Source: Acidobacteriota bacterium (lineage in GTDB: Bacteria; Acidobacteriota; Vicinamibacteria; Vicinamibacterales; CAVVIG01). Taken from it: a stretch of DNA of 64,000 nt. The translations under genes and the position numbers were made by a program. The number at the start of each line of letters is the position of its first letter. Within the stretch, counting starts at the first letter, position 1. The notes beneath the pieces are model-generated. The model saw only the letters and a program-made list of their open reading frames with translations. It ran no database searches and had not been told where the DNA came from. The stretch is taken from positions 186,001 to 250,000 of the forward strand of contig QHWB01000044.1 in NCBI GenBank assembly GCA_003222395.1, in the 5' to 3' direction. Below are positions 15,026 through 24,184 of this stretch, piece by piece.

Positions 15026-17044
15026 ATGCGGAGGCTCGTCATCGCCGCGCTCGGGATCGTGCTCTTCTCCTCGCTCGCCGAGGCGCGCGTCGTCCGCCTG
15101 CGCGTCGAGCGGCGCGAGGTCGTGCTGAACGGCCGTCCGTTCGGCGCGGCCGGCCCGTACGAAAAGCTGATCGGCACCGTCGATTTCGGGCTCGATCCCG
15201 ATGCGCCGGCCAACGCGCTGATCGTCGACCTGAAGCTCGCGCCGCGGAACGCCCGCGGCGAGGTCGAGGCGTCAGCCGATTTCTATCTGCTGAAGCCGGT
15301 CGATCCGCGCCGCGGCAACGGCCGGTTGTTCTACGAGGTCGGCAACCGCGGCGGCAAGAGCCTGCTGGCGACGTTTCAGAAAGCCGCCGCGTCGCTCGAT
15401 CCGGCGACGGAGGCGGAGTTCGGCGATGAGGCGCTGATGCGTCAGGGGTTCACGCTGCTGTGGATGGGATGGAAGTGGGACGTGCCCGAGCGCGAAGGCG
15501 TGATGCGGATGCGGATGCCGATCGCAACCGAGAACGGCAAACCGATCACCGGCCTAGTCCGCGGCAACTTCATTCTCAACGAGCGATCGAACACGGCGCC
15601 CGTTGCGGATCGCAATCACCTGGCGTACGCGCCGCTCGATCCGGCGAGCGCCGACTACGTGATGACGGTCCGCGACGACCCGACTGCTCGCGGCAGCGTG
15701 ATTCCGCGTTCTCGCTGGCGCTTCGTCGACGCCGGTACCGTTGCGCTCGATGGCGGCTTCGAGCCGGGCCGCATCTACGATGTCGTGTACCGGAGTCAGA
15801 ATCCGAAAGTCGTCGGCATCGGTCTGTCGGCGACTCGCGATCTGGTCAGCTTCCTCAAGTACGACGCCTCCCCCGACAATCCGTCTCCCGGCATTCGTCA
15901 CGCGCTCGCGTGGGGTGTTTCGCAGAGCGGACGTTTCCTCAGGCATTTCCTCTATCAGGGATTCAACGCCGACGAGCGGGGGCGCAAGGTGTTCGACGGC
16001 GTCTTCGATCAAGTCGGCGGCGCCGGACGCGGCTCGTTCAATCACCGCTTCGGTCAGGCGTCGCGCGACGCGCTGCAGTACTTCAACATCCTCTTCCCGG
16101 TCGATCTCTTTCCGTTCACCGACGGACCTGAGACCGATCCCGACACGAACGTCACCGACGGCCTGCTCGCGCGCGCCGACAAGAGCGGCACGACGCCGAA
16201 GGTCTTTCATCTGCTGACCAACTCCGAGTACTTCAACCGCGCCGGCTCGCTCGTGCACACCGACCCGACCGGCACGCGCGACGCCGACATTCCACCGACG
16301 ACGCGCATTTACATGATGGCGTCGGCGCCGCATGGACCGGGTCCGTTCCCGCCGGCGTCGAATCGCGGCGGCGGCATGGTCGGCCGCGCCGCCCTGAACC
16401 CGCTGAACTACTCGCCGGCGGTCCGTGCGCTGTTCCGCGCGCTCGATCGCTGGGCGGTCGACGACACGATGCCGCCGCCGAGCGCGTACCCGCGGCTGGC
16501 GGATGGGACGCTGGCCGCACCGGATCGCGCCGGCTGGCCGCCGATTCCGGGCTTCCAGTTGCCGCAGCAGCCGCTGCGCGCGCTGCACCTGAATTTCGGC
16601 GCCGACTGGGACAAGGGGATCGTCAGCATCGAGCCGCCCGAAGTCGGCAGGCCGTTCGTCGTCCGCGTGCCGGCGGTCGACGCGGACGGCAACGTGCGAT
16701 CGGGCATCCGTCTGCCGGACATCGAGGTGCCGCTCGCCACGCACGCCGGCTGGAATTATCGCGAGGCGTCGATCGGCGCGCCGGATCGGCTCGCCGGCGA
16801 GATTGGATCGTACATTCCGTTTCCGCTCACGCGCGCCGAACGCGCGCGGACGAACGATCCGCGCCTCTCAATCGAAGAACGCTACCGGAATCGTGATGAA
16901 TACGTCGGCAAGTACGCCGCCGCCACGCTCGATCTGGTCGCGAAGGGATATGTTCTGCCGGAGGACGTCGCCGATCTGCTGCAGCACGCCGTCGAGCACT
17001 ACGAGTGGGTGACGAAAAAGTCGGACGTGAAAAGCCAAAAGTAA
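15026..17044 (+). CDS. Exported alpha/beta-hydrolase-domain protein
   Basis: 672 residues with a signal peptide (1-21). The N-terminal third (VVRLRVERREVVLNGRPFG, YEKLIGTVDFGLDP, FYEVGNRGGKSLL) and the region around GISQSGR-like ALAWGVSQSGRFLRHFLYQG match a family annotated as alpha/beta hydrolase domain-containing proteins of about 500-680 residues; the Ser in GVSQSGR is the likely nucleophile. Substrate unknown. The ATG is preceded by GAGGTGAT and lies 3 nt after the M28 stop, so the two form an operon. The last nine residues (KKSDVKSQK) and the stop come from repeat R-C. Confidence 0.82.
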   Translation: MRRLVIAALGIVLFSSLAEARVVRLRVERREVVLNGRPFGAAGPYEKLIGTVDFGLDPDAPANALIVDLKLAPRNARGEVEASADFYLLKPVDPRRGNGRLFYEVGNRGGKSLLATFQKAAASLDPATEAEFGDEALMRQGFTLLWMGWKWDVPEREGVMRMRMPIATENGKPITGLVRGNFILNERSNTAPVADRNHLAYAPLDPASADYVMTVRDDPTARGSVIPRSRWRFVDAGTVALDGGFEPGRIYDVVYRSQNPKVVGIGLSATRDLVSFLKYDASPDNPSPGIRHALAWGVSQSGRFLRHFLYQGFNADERGRKVFDGVFDQVGGAGRGSFNHRFGQASRDALQYFNILFPVDLFPFTDGPETDPDTNVTDGLLARADKSGTTPKVFHLLTNSEYFNRAGSLVHTDPTGTRDADIPPTTRIYMMASAPHGPGPFPPASNRGGGMVGRAALNPLNYSPAVRALFRALDRWAVDDTMPPPSAYPRLADGTLAAPDRAGWPPIPGFQLPQQPLRALHLNFGADWDKGIVSIEPPEVGRPFVVRVPAVDADGNVRSGIRLPDIEVPLATHAGWNYREASIGAPDRLAGEIGSYIPFPLTRAERARTNDPRLSIEERYRNRDEYVGKYAAATLDLVAKGYVLPEDVADLLQHAVEHYEWVTKKSDVKSQK

Positions 17045-17071
17045 GAAGTACGAAGTCAGACGTAAGAAGTG
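17018..17071. repeat. R-C copy 2 (GAAGTAC heptamers)
   Basis: Units such as AAGTCGGACGTGAAAAG and AAGTAAGAAGTACGAAGTC repeat the R-C heptamer. The TAA stop of the preceding gene (17042-17044) lies inside the array, so the repeat supplies the protein's C-terminal tail. Confidence 0.85.
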
Positions 17072-17120
17072 ACACGCAATGGCCCATCGTGACGCGGTGA
17101 ATGACGCCAAGGAGGTTGCC

Positions 17121-17486
17121 ATGACGAAAGGAAGATCGATCGCGGTCTGGGTCATCAGCGTGCTGCTCGCAGCGTTGTATCTGTTCACGGGAGGGACCAA
17201 GCTGGCCGGCATGCAGATGTACGTCGAAGCGTTCGCAAAATACGGCTATCCCGATTGGTTCCGGCTGGTCGTCGGCGCCGCCGAAGTGACCGGCGCCGTG
17301 CTGCTGCTCGTGCCGCGCGCCGCGTTGTACGGAGCCATCATGCTGTCGGTGGTGATGATCGGCGCGACGGTGACGCACCTGACGCATCAGGAAGCGCCGA
17401 ATGCGGTGGTGCCGATCGTGCTCTTCGTCCTGCTGGCGTTCGTCGCGGCGAGCCGTCGCGAGACCGCCGTGCCCGCTCGCGCATGA
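17121..17486 (+). CDS. DoxX family membrane protein
   Basis: 121 residues with four membrane spans: WVISVLLAALYLFTGGTKLAG (about 9-29), WFRLVVGAAEVTGAVLLLVP (45-64), LYGAIMLSVVMIGATVTHL and VPIVLFVLLAFVAAS. The FTGGTKL motif in helix 1 and the ExTG in helix 2 are DoxX hallmarks. ATG 17121 is chosen over the upstream ATG at 17079 because AAGGAGG sits just before it. DoxX proteins are linked to thiosulfate oxidation or general redox membrane complexes; the role here is unknown. Confidence 0.88.
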   Translation: MTKGRSIAVWVISVLLAALYLFTGGTKLAGMQMYVEAFAKYGYPDWFRLVVGAAEVTGAVLLLVPRAALYGAIMLSVVMIGATVTHLTHQEAPNAVVPIVLFVLLAFVAASRRETAVPARA

Positions 17487-17525
17487 ACGATTGCCCGGCG
17501 TACTGAGCTGAGAGGAGGCGCCCTG

Positions 17526-18404
17526 ATGAACGTGATGAACTTGACGAACACACACACTTGTGCCGCGGCAGTCGTCGTCGCCGCGATCTCTCTTCTCCCA
17601 GGTCCCGGCGAATCCCGAATCCCGAATCCCGAATCCCGGGTCGCTGCCGGCACGCGCGGACAGCAGCCGGTTCTCGGATACGACGACACGCCGATGCAGC
17701 CGAACGGCCGCTGGCGCATCCACGACAGCCGCCGGCCGCAGCCTGCGCTCGTCACGCCTGGATCGATGAGCTCGTCGCCGACCGCCGCGCCTTCAGACGC
17801 GATTGTGCTCGTCGGCGAGGGCGACGATCTGAGCGCCTGGCAGAACGCCGACGGATCGAAGGCGAGCTGGGCGATGAAGAACGGTGTTCTCGAGACCGGG
17901 AAGGGGATGATCCACACGAAGGCGGAGTTCACCGATTTGCAGCTGCATGTCGAGTTCGCCACACCGAGCGCGGTAAAAGGAGACAGTCAGGAACGCGGGA
18001 ACAGCGGCGTCTTTCTGCTCGGCAAGTTCGAGATCCAGGTGCTCGACAGCTATCGGAATCCCACGTATCCCGACGGCCAGGCGGCCGCGATGTACGGTCA
18101 ATATCCGCCGCTCGTGAACGCGTCCCGGAAACCCGGCGAGTGGCAGGCCTACGACATCGTGTTCACCGCGCCGCGACTGGCTCGCGGCGGCACGCTCGAC
18201 AAACCGGCGATCGTCACCGTGTTTCACAACGGCATCGTCGTTCACAACGCGACGCCGTTCTGGGGACCGACCGCGCACAAGAAGATCGAACCGTACACGC
18301 CGGACACGGCGAAGGGACCGATCGCGCTGCAGGATCACGGGAATCCCGTTCGTTATCGGAACGTGTGGATCAGGGCGATCAACGGTTACGACTCTGCGAC
18401 GTGA
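17526..18404 (+). CDS. DUF1080 (3-keto-disaccharide hydrolase / LamG-like) exported protein
   Basis: 292 residues with a signal peptide (about 1-25) and a concanavalin-like DUF1080 domain: DLSAWQNADGSKASWAMKNG, then GNSGVFLLGKFEIQVLDSY, WQAYDIVFTAPR and PIALQDHGNPVRYRNVWIR. Family members in Planctomycetes and Acidobacteria are linked to sugar degradation, some cleaving 3-keto-glycosides. Residues 29-39 (ESRIPNPESR) are encoded by a run of four GAATCCC heptamers (R-B) right after the signal peptide. GAGGAGG ribosome-binding site. Confidence 0.9.
   Translation: MNVMNLTNTHTCAAAVVVAAISLLPGPGESRIPNPESRVAAGTRGQQPVLGYDDTPMQPNGRWRIHDSRRPQPALVTPGSMSSSPTAAPSDAIVLVGEGDDLSAWQNADGSKASWAMKNGVLETGKGMIHTKAEFTDLQLHVEFATPSAVKGDSQERGNSGVFLLGKFEIQVLDSYRNPTYPDGQAAAMYGQYPPLVNASRKPGEWQAYDIVFTAPRLARGGTLDKPAIVTVFHNGIVVHNATPFWGPTAHKKIEPYTPDTAKGPIALQDHGNPVRYRNVWIRAINGYDSAT
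17610..17640. repeat. R-B array inside DUF1080 coding sequence
   Basis: Four tandem heptamers of GAATCCC type in frame at residues 29-39. Because seven is not a multiple of three, the four units are read in successive frames and give the peptide ESRIPNPESR. Confidence 0.92.
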
Positions 18405-18470
18405 CGGCCGCGGCGGCTTCACAGTCGCCGATCGTCGACTGATTCGTGACGCCGACCGCCCCACGCACCT

Positions 18471-19805
18471 TTACTGCACGGCCTTGTCCGTGAGGTCGAG
18501 CGCGCGGTCGATGATTCCAAATCCTTCGCGCAGCTCGTTCTCGGTGATGCACAGCGGCGGATTCGTGAAGAATGTGTGCCATCGGACGAAGGTGTAGAGC
18601 CCTTCCTGGCGCAGGAACTTCGCGAACGCCTGCATCTCGTCCGAGGTGCCGTTGAACGGCGCGAGCGGCGTCTTCTTCGCGCGATCGCGAGTGAGCTCGA
18701 TGAGGCCGAAGAGGCCGATCGATCGCGCAGCGCCGATCGACGGATGGCGCAGCGCGAGATCGGTCATCAGGTCCGACATCAGCTTCCCGATCCTGCGGGC
18801 ATTTTCGAGCAGCCGATCCTCTTCGTACACCTGGATGCTTGCCAGCGCCGCCGCGCACGCGACCGGATGGCTGTTGTACGTGAGACCGCCGTAGAACACC
18901 TTGTCCCTGAAGTGATCCGCGACGGCGCGCCGCATCCCGACCGCGCCGAGCTGCACGTACGCGCTCGTCAGCCCCTTCGCCATCGTGATCAGATCCGGCA
19001 CGACGTTCCAGTGGTTGATCGCGAACCACTCGCCGGTCCGTCCGAAGCCCGCCATGACTTCGTCGCAAATCATCAGGATGCCGTGCTTGTCGCACAGGCG
19101 CCGGACGCCCTGCATGTAGCCGTCGGGGGGCACGAGCACGCCGTTCGTGCCGCTCACCGACTCGAGGATGAACGCGGCGATCGTGTGCGGACCCTCGAGC
19201 TGAATGATTTCCTCGAGCATCGCGAGCGACTGCTCCGCCGATTCCCATCCGCCTTCGAGCCCGTGATACGGATCGAGGACGTGGACGACGCCCGGCATGC
19301 CGGGTTCCGAGGCCCAGCGCCGTGGATCGCCGGTGAGCATCATGCTGCCGGCCGTCGCGCCGTGATACGAACGGTAGCGCGCGAGAATCTTGTGGCGTCC
19401 CGTCGCCAGGCGCGCCAGCTTGATCGCGTTCTCGTTCGCCTCGGCGCCGCCGTTGGTGAAGAAGAAGACGTCGATGTCGCCCGGCGCGATCTCGGCGAGC
19501 TTCGCGCCGAGGCGCGCGCGCGGCTCGGTCGCCATGAACGGGTTCGCGTACGCGAGCGTCTCGACCTGCTTCTGGACGGCCCGGATGACGCGCTCGTCGC
19601 CGTGGCCGATGTTCACGCACATCAGCTGGCTGTTGAAATCGATGAACCGCTTTCCTTCGGGCGTCCAGAAGTAAATCCCCTTCGCGCGCGCAACGGGAAT
19701 CGGATCCACTTTGGCCTGCGCCGACCACTCGAACAGCGTGTGCTTCTTCGACAGCGCGATCATCTCCTCGCCGGTCATCGTGGACGTTATCGTCTCGGTT
19801 GCCAT
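18471..19805 (-). CDS. Class III (omega) aminotransferase
   Basis: 444 residues. Motifs of subgroup II/III transaminases: FFFTNGGAEANENAIKLAR (about 114-132), YRSYHGATAGSM, ICDEVMAGFGRTGEWFA with the PLP-ring Asp, and the PLP lysine K277 in LITMAKGLTSAY. The closest annotated types are taurine-pyruvate and beta-alanine-pyruvate aminotransferases, but the amino donor cannot be fixed from sequence. It stands alone on the minus strand. Confidence 0.9.
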   Translation of the reverse strand: MATETITSTMTGEEMIALSKKHTLFEWSAQAKVDPIPVARAKGIYFWTPEGKRFIDFNSQLMCVNIGHGDERVIRAVQKQVETLAYANPFMATEPRARLGAKLAEIAPGDIDVFFFTNGGAEANENAIKLARLATGRHKILARYRSYHGATAGSMMLTGDPRRWASEPGMPGVVHVLDPYHGLEGGWESAEQSLAMLEEIIQLEGPHTIAAFILESVSGTNGVLVPPDGYMQGVRRLCDKHGILMICDEVMAGFGRTGEWFAINHWNVVPDLITMAKGLTSAYVQLGAVGMRRAVADHFRDKVFYGGLTYNSHPVACAAALASIQVYEEDRLLENARRIGKLMSDLMTDLALRHPSIGAARSIGLFGLIELTRDRAKKTPLAPFNGTSDEMQAFAKFLRQEGLYTFVRWHTFFTNPPLCITENELREGFGIIDRALDLTDKAVQ

Positions 19806-19865
19806 CTCCTGCCTTCTTTCATCAGCGAGCGTCGTAAGGTTTGTTTACTTTTTAAACATCTGTGT

Positions 19866-21662
19866 TTACTTTTTCAACATCGCCTCACGCTTCGCCCTGA
19901 ACTCGTTGCCGGGCTTCCAACCCGGAAACTTGTCGGCCTGCGCGACGCGATAGCCGACGGCGAGGAACACGCGCAGGTCGTCGCGCGCGCCGCTGAGATC
20001 CCAGTCGGACGTCACCTCGTCCTGCGGCTTGTGATACCGATGTTCGGTGTAATCGTCGCGCACCTGCTTGCCGTACTCCGGCGGCTTGCCGACGAAGTCG
20101 GTGCCTTCGTCCGGATCGAGCGCCGGCACCCCTTCCTTCGCGAAGTTGAAGTGATCGGATCGATAGTAGAACCCTTTTTCCGTCTCCGGGTCCGGCCGAA
20201 TCACGCGGCCCTGCTCGCCCGCCGCGGCGGCGACGTAGTCATCGAGGTCGGACGCGCCGTACCCGATCAGCGTGAGATCCTTCGTCCGGCCGTTCACGTT
20301 CAAGCCATCCATGTTGATGTCCGCGAGCGTCTTCGCCAGCGGGTAGATCGGCGTCACTGCGTAGTACTGCGACCCCAGCAGCCCCTGCTCCTCGGCGGTC
20401 ACCGACACGAAGAGGATCGACCGCTTCGGCGGCGTCTGCAGCTGCGTAAACGCATGCGCGATCTCGAGGAGGCCGGCGGTGCCAACCGCGTTGTCCTTCG
20501 CGCCGTTGTAGATCGTGTCGCCATTGACCGCGGGCCCGATGCCGAGATGATCCCAGTGCGCGGTGTAGACGACGTACTCGTCCTTCAGCTTCGGATCGCT
20601 CCCCTCGAGCTTCGCGACGACGTTCCGCGAGTCGATCGTGCGGAGCCCGTTGTGCAACGTCATCGAAGCGGTGACGCCGAGCGGCACCGGCTTGAACTCC
20701 CGCGTCGCCGCCTGTTTCTTCAGCGCATCGAAATCGTGGCCGGCCAGCTTCAGGAGATCTTTTCCTCGATCGAGCGAGATCCATCCCTCGATGTTCACGC
20801 GGCCCATGTTCTTGTCGGGCGTCACGAGATCGAATTGCTCCGTCACCTTCGACTGCACGACCTCGAACGGGTAACCCGCCGGTCCGGTTTCGTGAATGAG
20901 CAGGACGCCCGCGGCCTTCTTCTGCGCGCCGATCTCGTACTTATAGGTCCAGCGGCCGTAGTACGTCATCGCCTTGCCGCCGAAAGTCTTCGGGTCGAGC
21001 TGGTTGGCGTTCGCCGGATCGGGTACGGGCGGATCGTTGACGAGCATCACGAGCGTCTTGCCCGCGACGTCCATGCCTTTGTAGTCGTCCCAGTTGTATT
21101 CGGGCGCGACGACGCCGTAGCCGACGAAGACGAGCTCGGATCCATCGAGGCTCGCGGTCGGCGCCACGTGCTTCGTCCACGCCACCACATCGTCTTTCCA
21201 CTTCAACGTCTGCTTTTGCCCGCCGCCGGCGAACGTCAGCGGCGCCGGATCGGGTGTGATGCCGACGAGCGGCACTTTCTGGATGTAGGTGCCATCGGTG
21301 TTGCCCGGCTTGAGACCGAACTTCCTGAACTGATCTTCGAGGTAGCGTACCGTCAGCTCTTCGCCGTTGGTTCCCGGCGCGCGTCCACCGTACTGGTCCG
21401 ACGACAGCACCTTCGTGTGCGCCAGCACGGCGTCGGTGTCGATGGGCGGCAGCTGGCCGATTGGAATCTGCTGCGACGCCGAGGGCGGAGCACCTTCCGC
21501 TGCGCGCTTCGGATCCGACGAACACGCGGCGGCAGCGAGAATGGAAAAGAGAACGCAGCCCGAGACTGCGGTGTAGCGCGAGGCTGCGGTGTAGCGCGAG
21601 GCTGCGGTGTAGCGCGAGGCTGCGGTGTAGCGCGAGGCTTTCAGCCGAGCGTTCCTTATCAT
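19866..21662 (-). CDS. M28 family zinc metallopeptidase, lipoprotein
   Basis: 598 residues. The complete M28 catalytic set is visible: VYTAHWDHLGIG (His, Asp), GAKDNAVGTAGLLEIA (bridging Asp), SVTAEEQGLLGSQYY (Glu-Glu), and a C-terminal EHRYHKPQDE (His). A PA-type insert precedes it. The N-terminus is odd: after the ATG come four in-frame repeats of a six-residue unit (ASRYTA), then VSGCVLFSILAAAAC, a lipoprotein signal with Cys as +1. The repeat, R-F, lies between the start codon and the hydrophobic core, lengthening the positively charged n-region to about 33 residues. Confidence 0.93.
   Translation of the reverse strand: MIRNARLKASRYTAASRYTAASRYTAASRYTAVSGCVLFSILAAAACSSDPKRAAEGAPPSASQQIPIGQLPPIDTDAVLAHTKVLSSDQYGGRAPGTNGEELTVRYLEDQFRKFGLKPGNTDGTYIQKVPLVGITPDPAPLTFAGGGQKQTLKWKDDVVAWTKHVAPTASLDGSELVFVGYGVVAPEYNWDDYKGMDVAGKTLVMLVNDPPVPDPANANQLDPKTFGGKAMTYYGRWTYKYEIGAQKKAAGVLLIHETGPAGYPFEVVQSKVTEQFDLVTPDKNMGRVNIEGWISLDRGKDLLKLAGHDFDALKKQAATREFKPVPLGVTASMTLHNGLRTIDSRNVVAKLEGSDPKLKDEYVVYTAHWDHLGIGPAVNGDTIYNGAKDNAVGTAGLLEIAHAFTQLQTPPKRSILFVSVTAEEQGLLGSQYYAVTPIYPLAKTLADINMDGLNVNGRTKDLTLIGYGASDLDDYVAAAAGEQGRVIRPDPETEKGFYYRSDHFNFAKEGVPALDPDEGTDFVGKPPEYGKQVRDDYTEHRYHKPQDEVTSDWDLSGARDDLRVFLAVGYRVAQADKFPGWKPGNEFRAKREAMLKK
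21573..21652. repeat. R-F: 18-bp direct tandem repeat in the signal peptide of the M28 lipoprotein
   Basis: Three exact copies of GTAGCGCGAGGCTGCGGT (21573-21590, 21591-21608, 21609-21626) and a fourth that changes into the standard R-F end (GCTTTCAGCCGAGCG). The unit length is a multiple of three, so it can expand or contract without breaking the frame. Confidence 0.95.
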
Positions 21663-21749
21663 GACGAGTCAGTTTACCTCCACGCCGTGAGCTGCCGCTC
21701 GCCTGAAAGGCGCGCGCGACGGCATCAACACAAGTCTCGCCAGCCTGCG

Positions 21750-23015
21750 TCACATCAACGCGAGGATCGCGAGCGCGATGACCTTGGTCGCGTTGATGAT
21801 GTCCTCGATGCGGCAGTACTCGTCGGGTTGATGCGCGAGCTCGAGCTCGCCCGGACCGTAGGCGACGCAGTGCGGCACGCCGGCGATGCGCGCGACGTGC
21901 TTGTGATCGTAGGTGCCGGGGCTCGCGACGAGCGACGGCGCCCGGCCGAGCACGCGGTGAATCGACGACTGCAGCGCGGCGATGAGGGGCGAATCGTCCG
22001 GGGTCCTGACCGGGTGCACCACCATCAGATCGCGCAGCTCGAACTGCACCCCTGGCGCCGCCTCGCGCGCGCGCCGGACGAGATCTTCCACTTCGGCTCT
22101 GGTCGCATCGAATCCTTCCTCGAGCAGGAATCGGCGATCGAAGACGACGCGGCAGAGATCCGCGACGCACGGGGTCTGGATGCCGTCGACGCGCTGGCCG
22201 CCCTCGATGCCGTTGACGTTCAGCGTCGCGTGGCACGCGCCCGGCGGCGCCACCGGCATGGCGGTGCGCCGCGCCGCCAGCTTCGGCATCAGCTCGTCGC
22301 GGGCGATCTGCAGCAGGCGCGAGGCGCCGTCGATGGCGCTCACGCCGAGAAACGGCATGCTGCCGTGCGCGATGCGGCCGCGGGCCGTCACCTCGAACCA
22401 ATACACGCCGCGATGGCCGATGCAGATGCGATCGACGTTCAGCGGCTCGGGGATGATCACCGCCGACGTGCGCCCCTTCGCAATGCGGCCGCACTCGGCC
22501 AGATAGGCGACGCCCGCGAAGCCGCCGCTTTCCTCGTCGACGGTCCCGCTGATCTCGACCGATCCGGGCATCCGCACGCCCGCGCGCGAGATCGCTTCGA
22601 CCGCGAAGAGCGCGGCGGCGATTCCGGCTTTCATGTCGCACACGCCGCGGCCGTAGATGCGTCCGTCGCGCACGACACCGCCGAACGGCTCGATCGTCCA
22701 TCCACTGCCGGCGGGCACGACGTCGAAGTGACCGTTCAGGTGCACGACCGGACCTGGACCTCCGCGCCGCGTGCCGACGACGTTCACACGCGGGTGCGCG
22801 GCTGTGTGCTCCGGCCGTCCGTCGGCGGCGATGTACTCGACGTCGAACCGGCGCCGCGCCAGCTCGTCGCCGATCGCGTGCGCGCACACGTCGTACGCGT
22901 CGCCGGGAGGATTGACCGTGGGAATGCGCACGAGATCGGACGTGAAGGCCACAATCTCGTCGGCGGCGCGATCGACTTCGGCAAGGATGCGGTCGGTGTC
23001 AGCAGCAGGACCCAT
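21750..23015 (-). CDS. M20 family metallopeptidase (ArgE/DapE type)
   Basis: 421 residues with the M20 metal ligands: HLNGHFDVVPAG (His, Asp), GRGVCDMKAG (bridging Asp), GTVDEESGG (Glu-Glu), plus a dimerisation lid domain in the middle and HQPDEYCRIEDI (last His) near the end. Members remove acyl groups from ornithine or diaminopimelate, or act as carboxypeptidases; the genomic context (several peptidases) does not choose between these. Divergent from the P1 peptidase genes with 29 bp between the starts. Confidence 0.9.
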   Translation of the reverse strand: MGPAADTDRILAEVDRAADEIVAFTSDLVRIPTVNPPGDAYDVCAHAIGDELARRRFDVEYIAADGRPEHTAAHPRVNVVGTRRGGPGPVVHLNGHFDVVPAGSGWTIEPFGGVVRDGRIYGRGVCDMKAGIAAALFAVEAISRAGVRMPGSVEISGTVDEESGGFAGVAYLAECGRIAKGRTSAVIIPEPLNVDRICIGHRGVYWFEVTARGRIAHGSMPFLGVSAIDGASRLLQIARDELMPKLAARRTAMPVAPPGACHATLNVNGIEGGQRVDGIQTPCVADLCRVVFDRRFLLEEGFDATRAEVEDLVRRAREAAPGVQFELRDLMVVHPVRTPDDSPLIAALQSSIHRVLGRAPSLVASPGTYDHKHVARIAGVPHCVAYGPGELELAHQPDEYCRIEDIINATKVIALAILALM

Positions 23016-23044
23016 CGACAGGCAGCACGTCTACAATACTGCAC

Positions 23045-24184
23045 ATGCGTACTGCTCTGATGTTGGCGCTCGTCCTCGTCGCGACCCAACGCGGGGCTGA
23101 AAGCCCGTTGGCCATGAACGATCGCGGGGCTGAAAGCCCCGCGCCACACAGCGGTGTGGCGCGGGCCTTTCAGGCCCGCGATCAGAACACGACGCTGACC
23201 GCAGTGGAAGGATTGAAGGTCGGTCACCACACGCTGGCCGAGCGGCCGACCGGCTGCACCGTGATTCTCGTCGACGGCGACGCGACCGGCGGCGTCGCCC
23301 AGATGGGCGGCGCGCCCGGCACGCGCGAAACGGATCTGCTTCACCCGCTGAACATGGTCGACAAGGTGAACGCGATTGTGCTGTCCGGCGGCAGCGCGTT
23401 CGGACTCGACGCGGCGAGCGGCGCGGTGCGGTGGCTCGACGAGCACAACATCGGGTGGCCGACCGCGTCGGGTCGCGTGCCGATCGTGCCGGCGGCGATC
23501 CTGTTCGATCTCGGCGTCGGCGGCAATTCCAGGGTGCGGCCGACAGCGGACTGCGGCTACAAGGCGGCGGCCGCCGCGTCGATCACGCCCGTCGAGGAAG
23601 GCAGCATCGGCGCCGGCGCAGGCGCGACGGTTGGCAAGCTTGGCGGTCAGGCCGAGCACGACGGCTACCCGGCCGGTTCGCGCAAACCGATGAAAGCCGG
23701 GGTCGGCTCCTCATCGATTGCGCTGTCGAACGGCCTCGTCGTCGCAGCGCTCGTCGCGGTCAACGCGGTCGGCGACATCGTCGATCCCGCGACCGGGAAG
23801 ATCGTCGCAGGAGTTCTCAATCCCGACGGCACATTTGCCGACGCGCGAAAGATCCTGCGGACCGGACAGACGATTCGTCGTCCGCGACCCGCCGAGAACA
23901 CGACCATCGGCGTGGTCGCGACCAATGCGAGGCTGACGAAGGATCAGGCGAACCGGATGGCGCTGATGGCCAACGACGGCTGCGCGCGCGCTATCGTGCC
24001 GTCGCATACGCTTGGCGACGGCGACACGATCTTCGCGCTCGCGACCGGCCGCTGGAGCGGTGACGTCGACGTGACGACGATTGGCGCGCTGGCGGCCGAA
24101 GCGATGGCCGATGCGATCGTCCGCGCCGCGACGCGCGCGACGAGCGTCGCCGGCATCACCGCCGCGCGCGATCTGAAGAAATGA
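23045..24184 (+). CDS. P1 family peptidase (S58, DmpA-like aminopeptidase), copy 1
   Basis: 379 residues. P1/S58 enzymes are N-terminal-nucleophile hydrolases that self-cleave before a Ser; the matching site is KAGVGSSSIAL with Ser222. The fold starts at TAVEGLKVGHHTLAERPTGC. A signal peptide (MRTALMLALVLVATQ) is followed by about 30 residues (16-46) encoded by a REP-like double palindrome (R-G). Downstream it overlaps the second copy by ATGA. DmpA-type enzymes release N-terminal D- or L-residues or beta-alanyl groups. Confidence 0.9.
   Translation: MRTALMLALVLVATQRGAESPLAMNDRGAESPAPHSGVARAFQARDQNTTLTAVEGLKVGHHTLAERPTGCTVILVDGDATGGVAQMGGAPGTRETDLLHPLNMVDKVNAIVLSGGSAFGLDAASGAVRWLDEHNIGWPTASGRVPIVPAAILFDLGVGGNSRVRPTADCGYKAAAAASITPVEEGSIGAGAGATVGKLGGQAEHDGYPAGSRKPMKAGVGSSSIALSNGLVVAALVAVNAVGDIVDPATGKIVAGVLNPDGTFADARKILRTGQTIRRPRPAENTTIGVVATNARLTKDQANRMALMANDGCARAIVPSHTLGDGDTIFALATGRWSGDVDVTTIGALAAEAMADAIVRAATRATSVAGITAARDLKK
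23091..23182. repeat. R-G REP-like cruciform inside the P1 peptidase gene
   Basis: CGCGGGGCTGAAAGCCCCGCG and GCGGGCCTTTCAGGCCCGC are two near-perfect hairpins joined by GCCACACAGCGGTGTGGC, itself a palindrome; a truncated GCGGGGCTGAAAGCCC precedes them. The block is in frame and encodes residues 16-46, right after the signal peptide. Related copies: 41741-41768, 46437-46492 and 58610-58665. Confidence 0.92.

Noticed and set aside
18576-23060. A 1,494-codon open frame on the plus strand opposite the aminotransferase, M28 and M20 genes
   Set aside because: Antisense artefact of high GC: composition is dominated by Arg, Val, Asp and His, no domain is recognisable, and three well-supported genes occupy the other strand.
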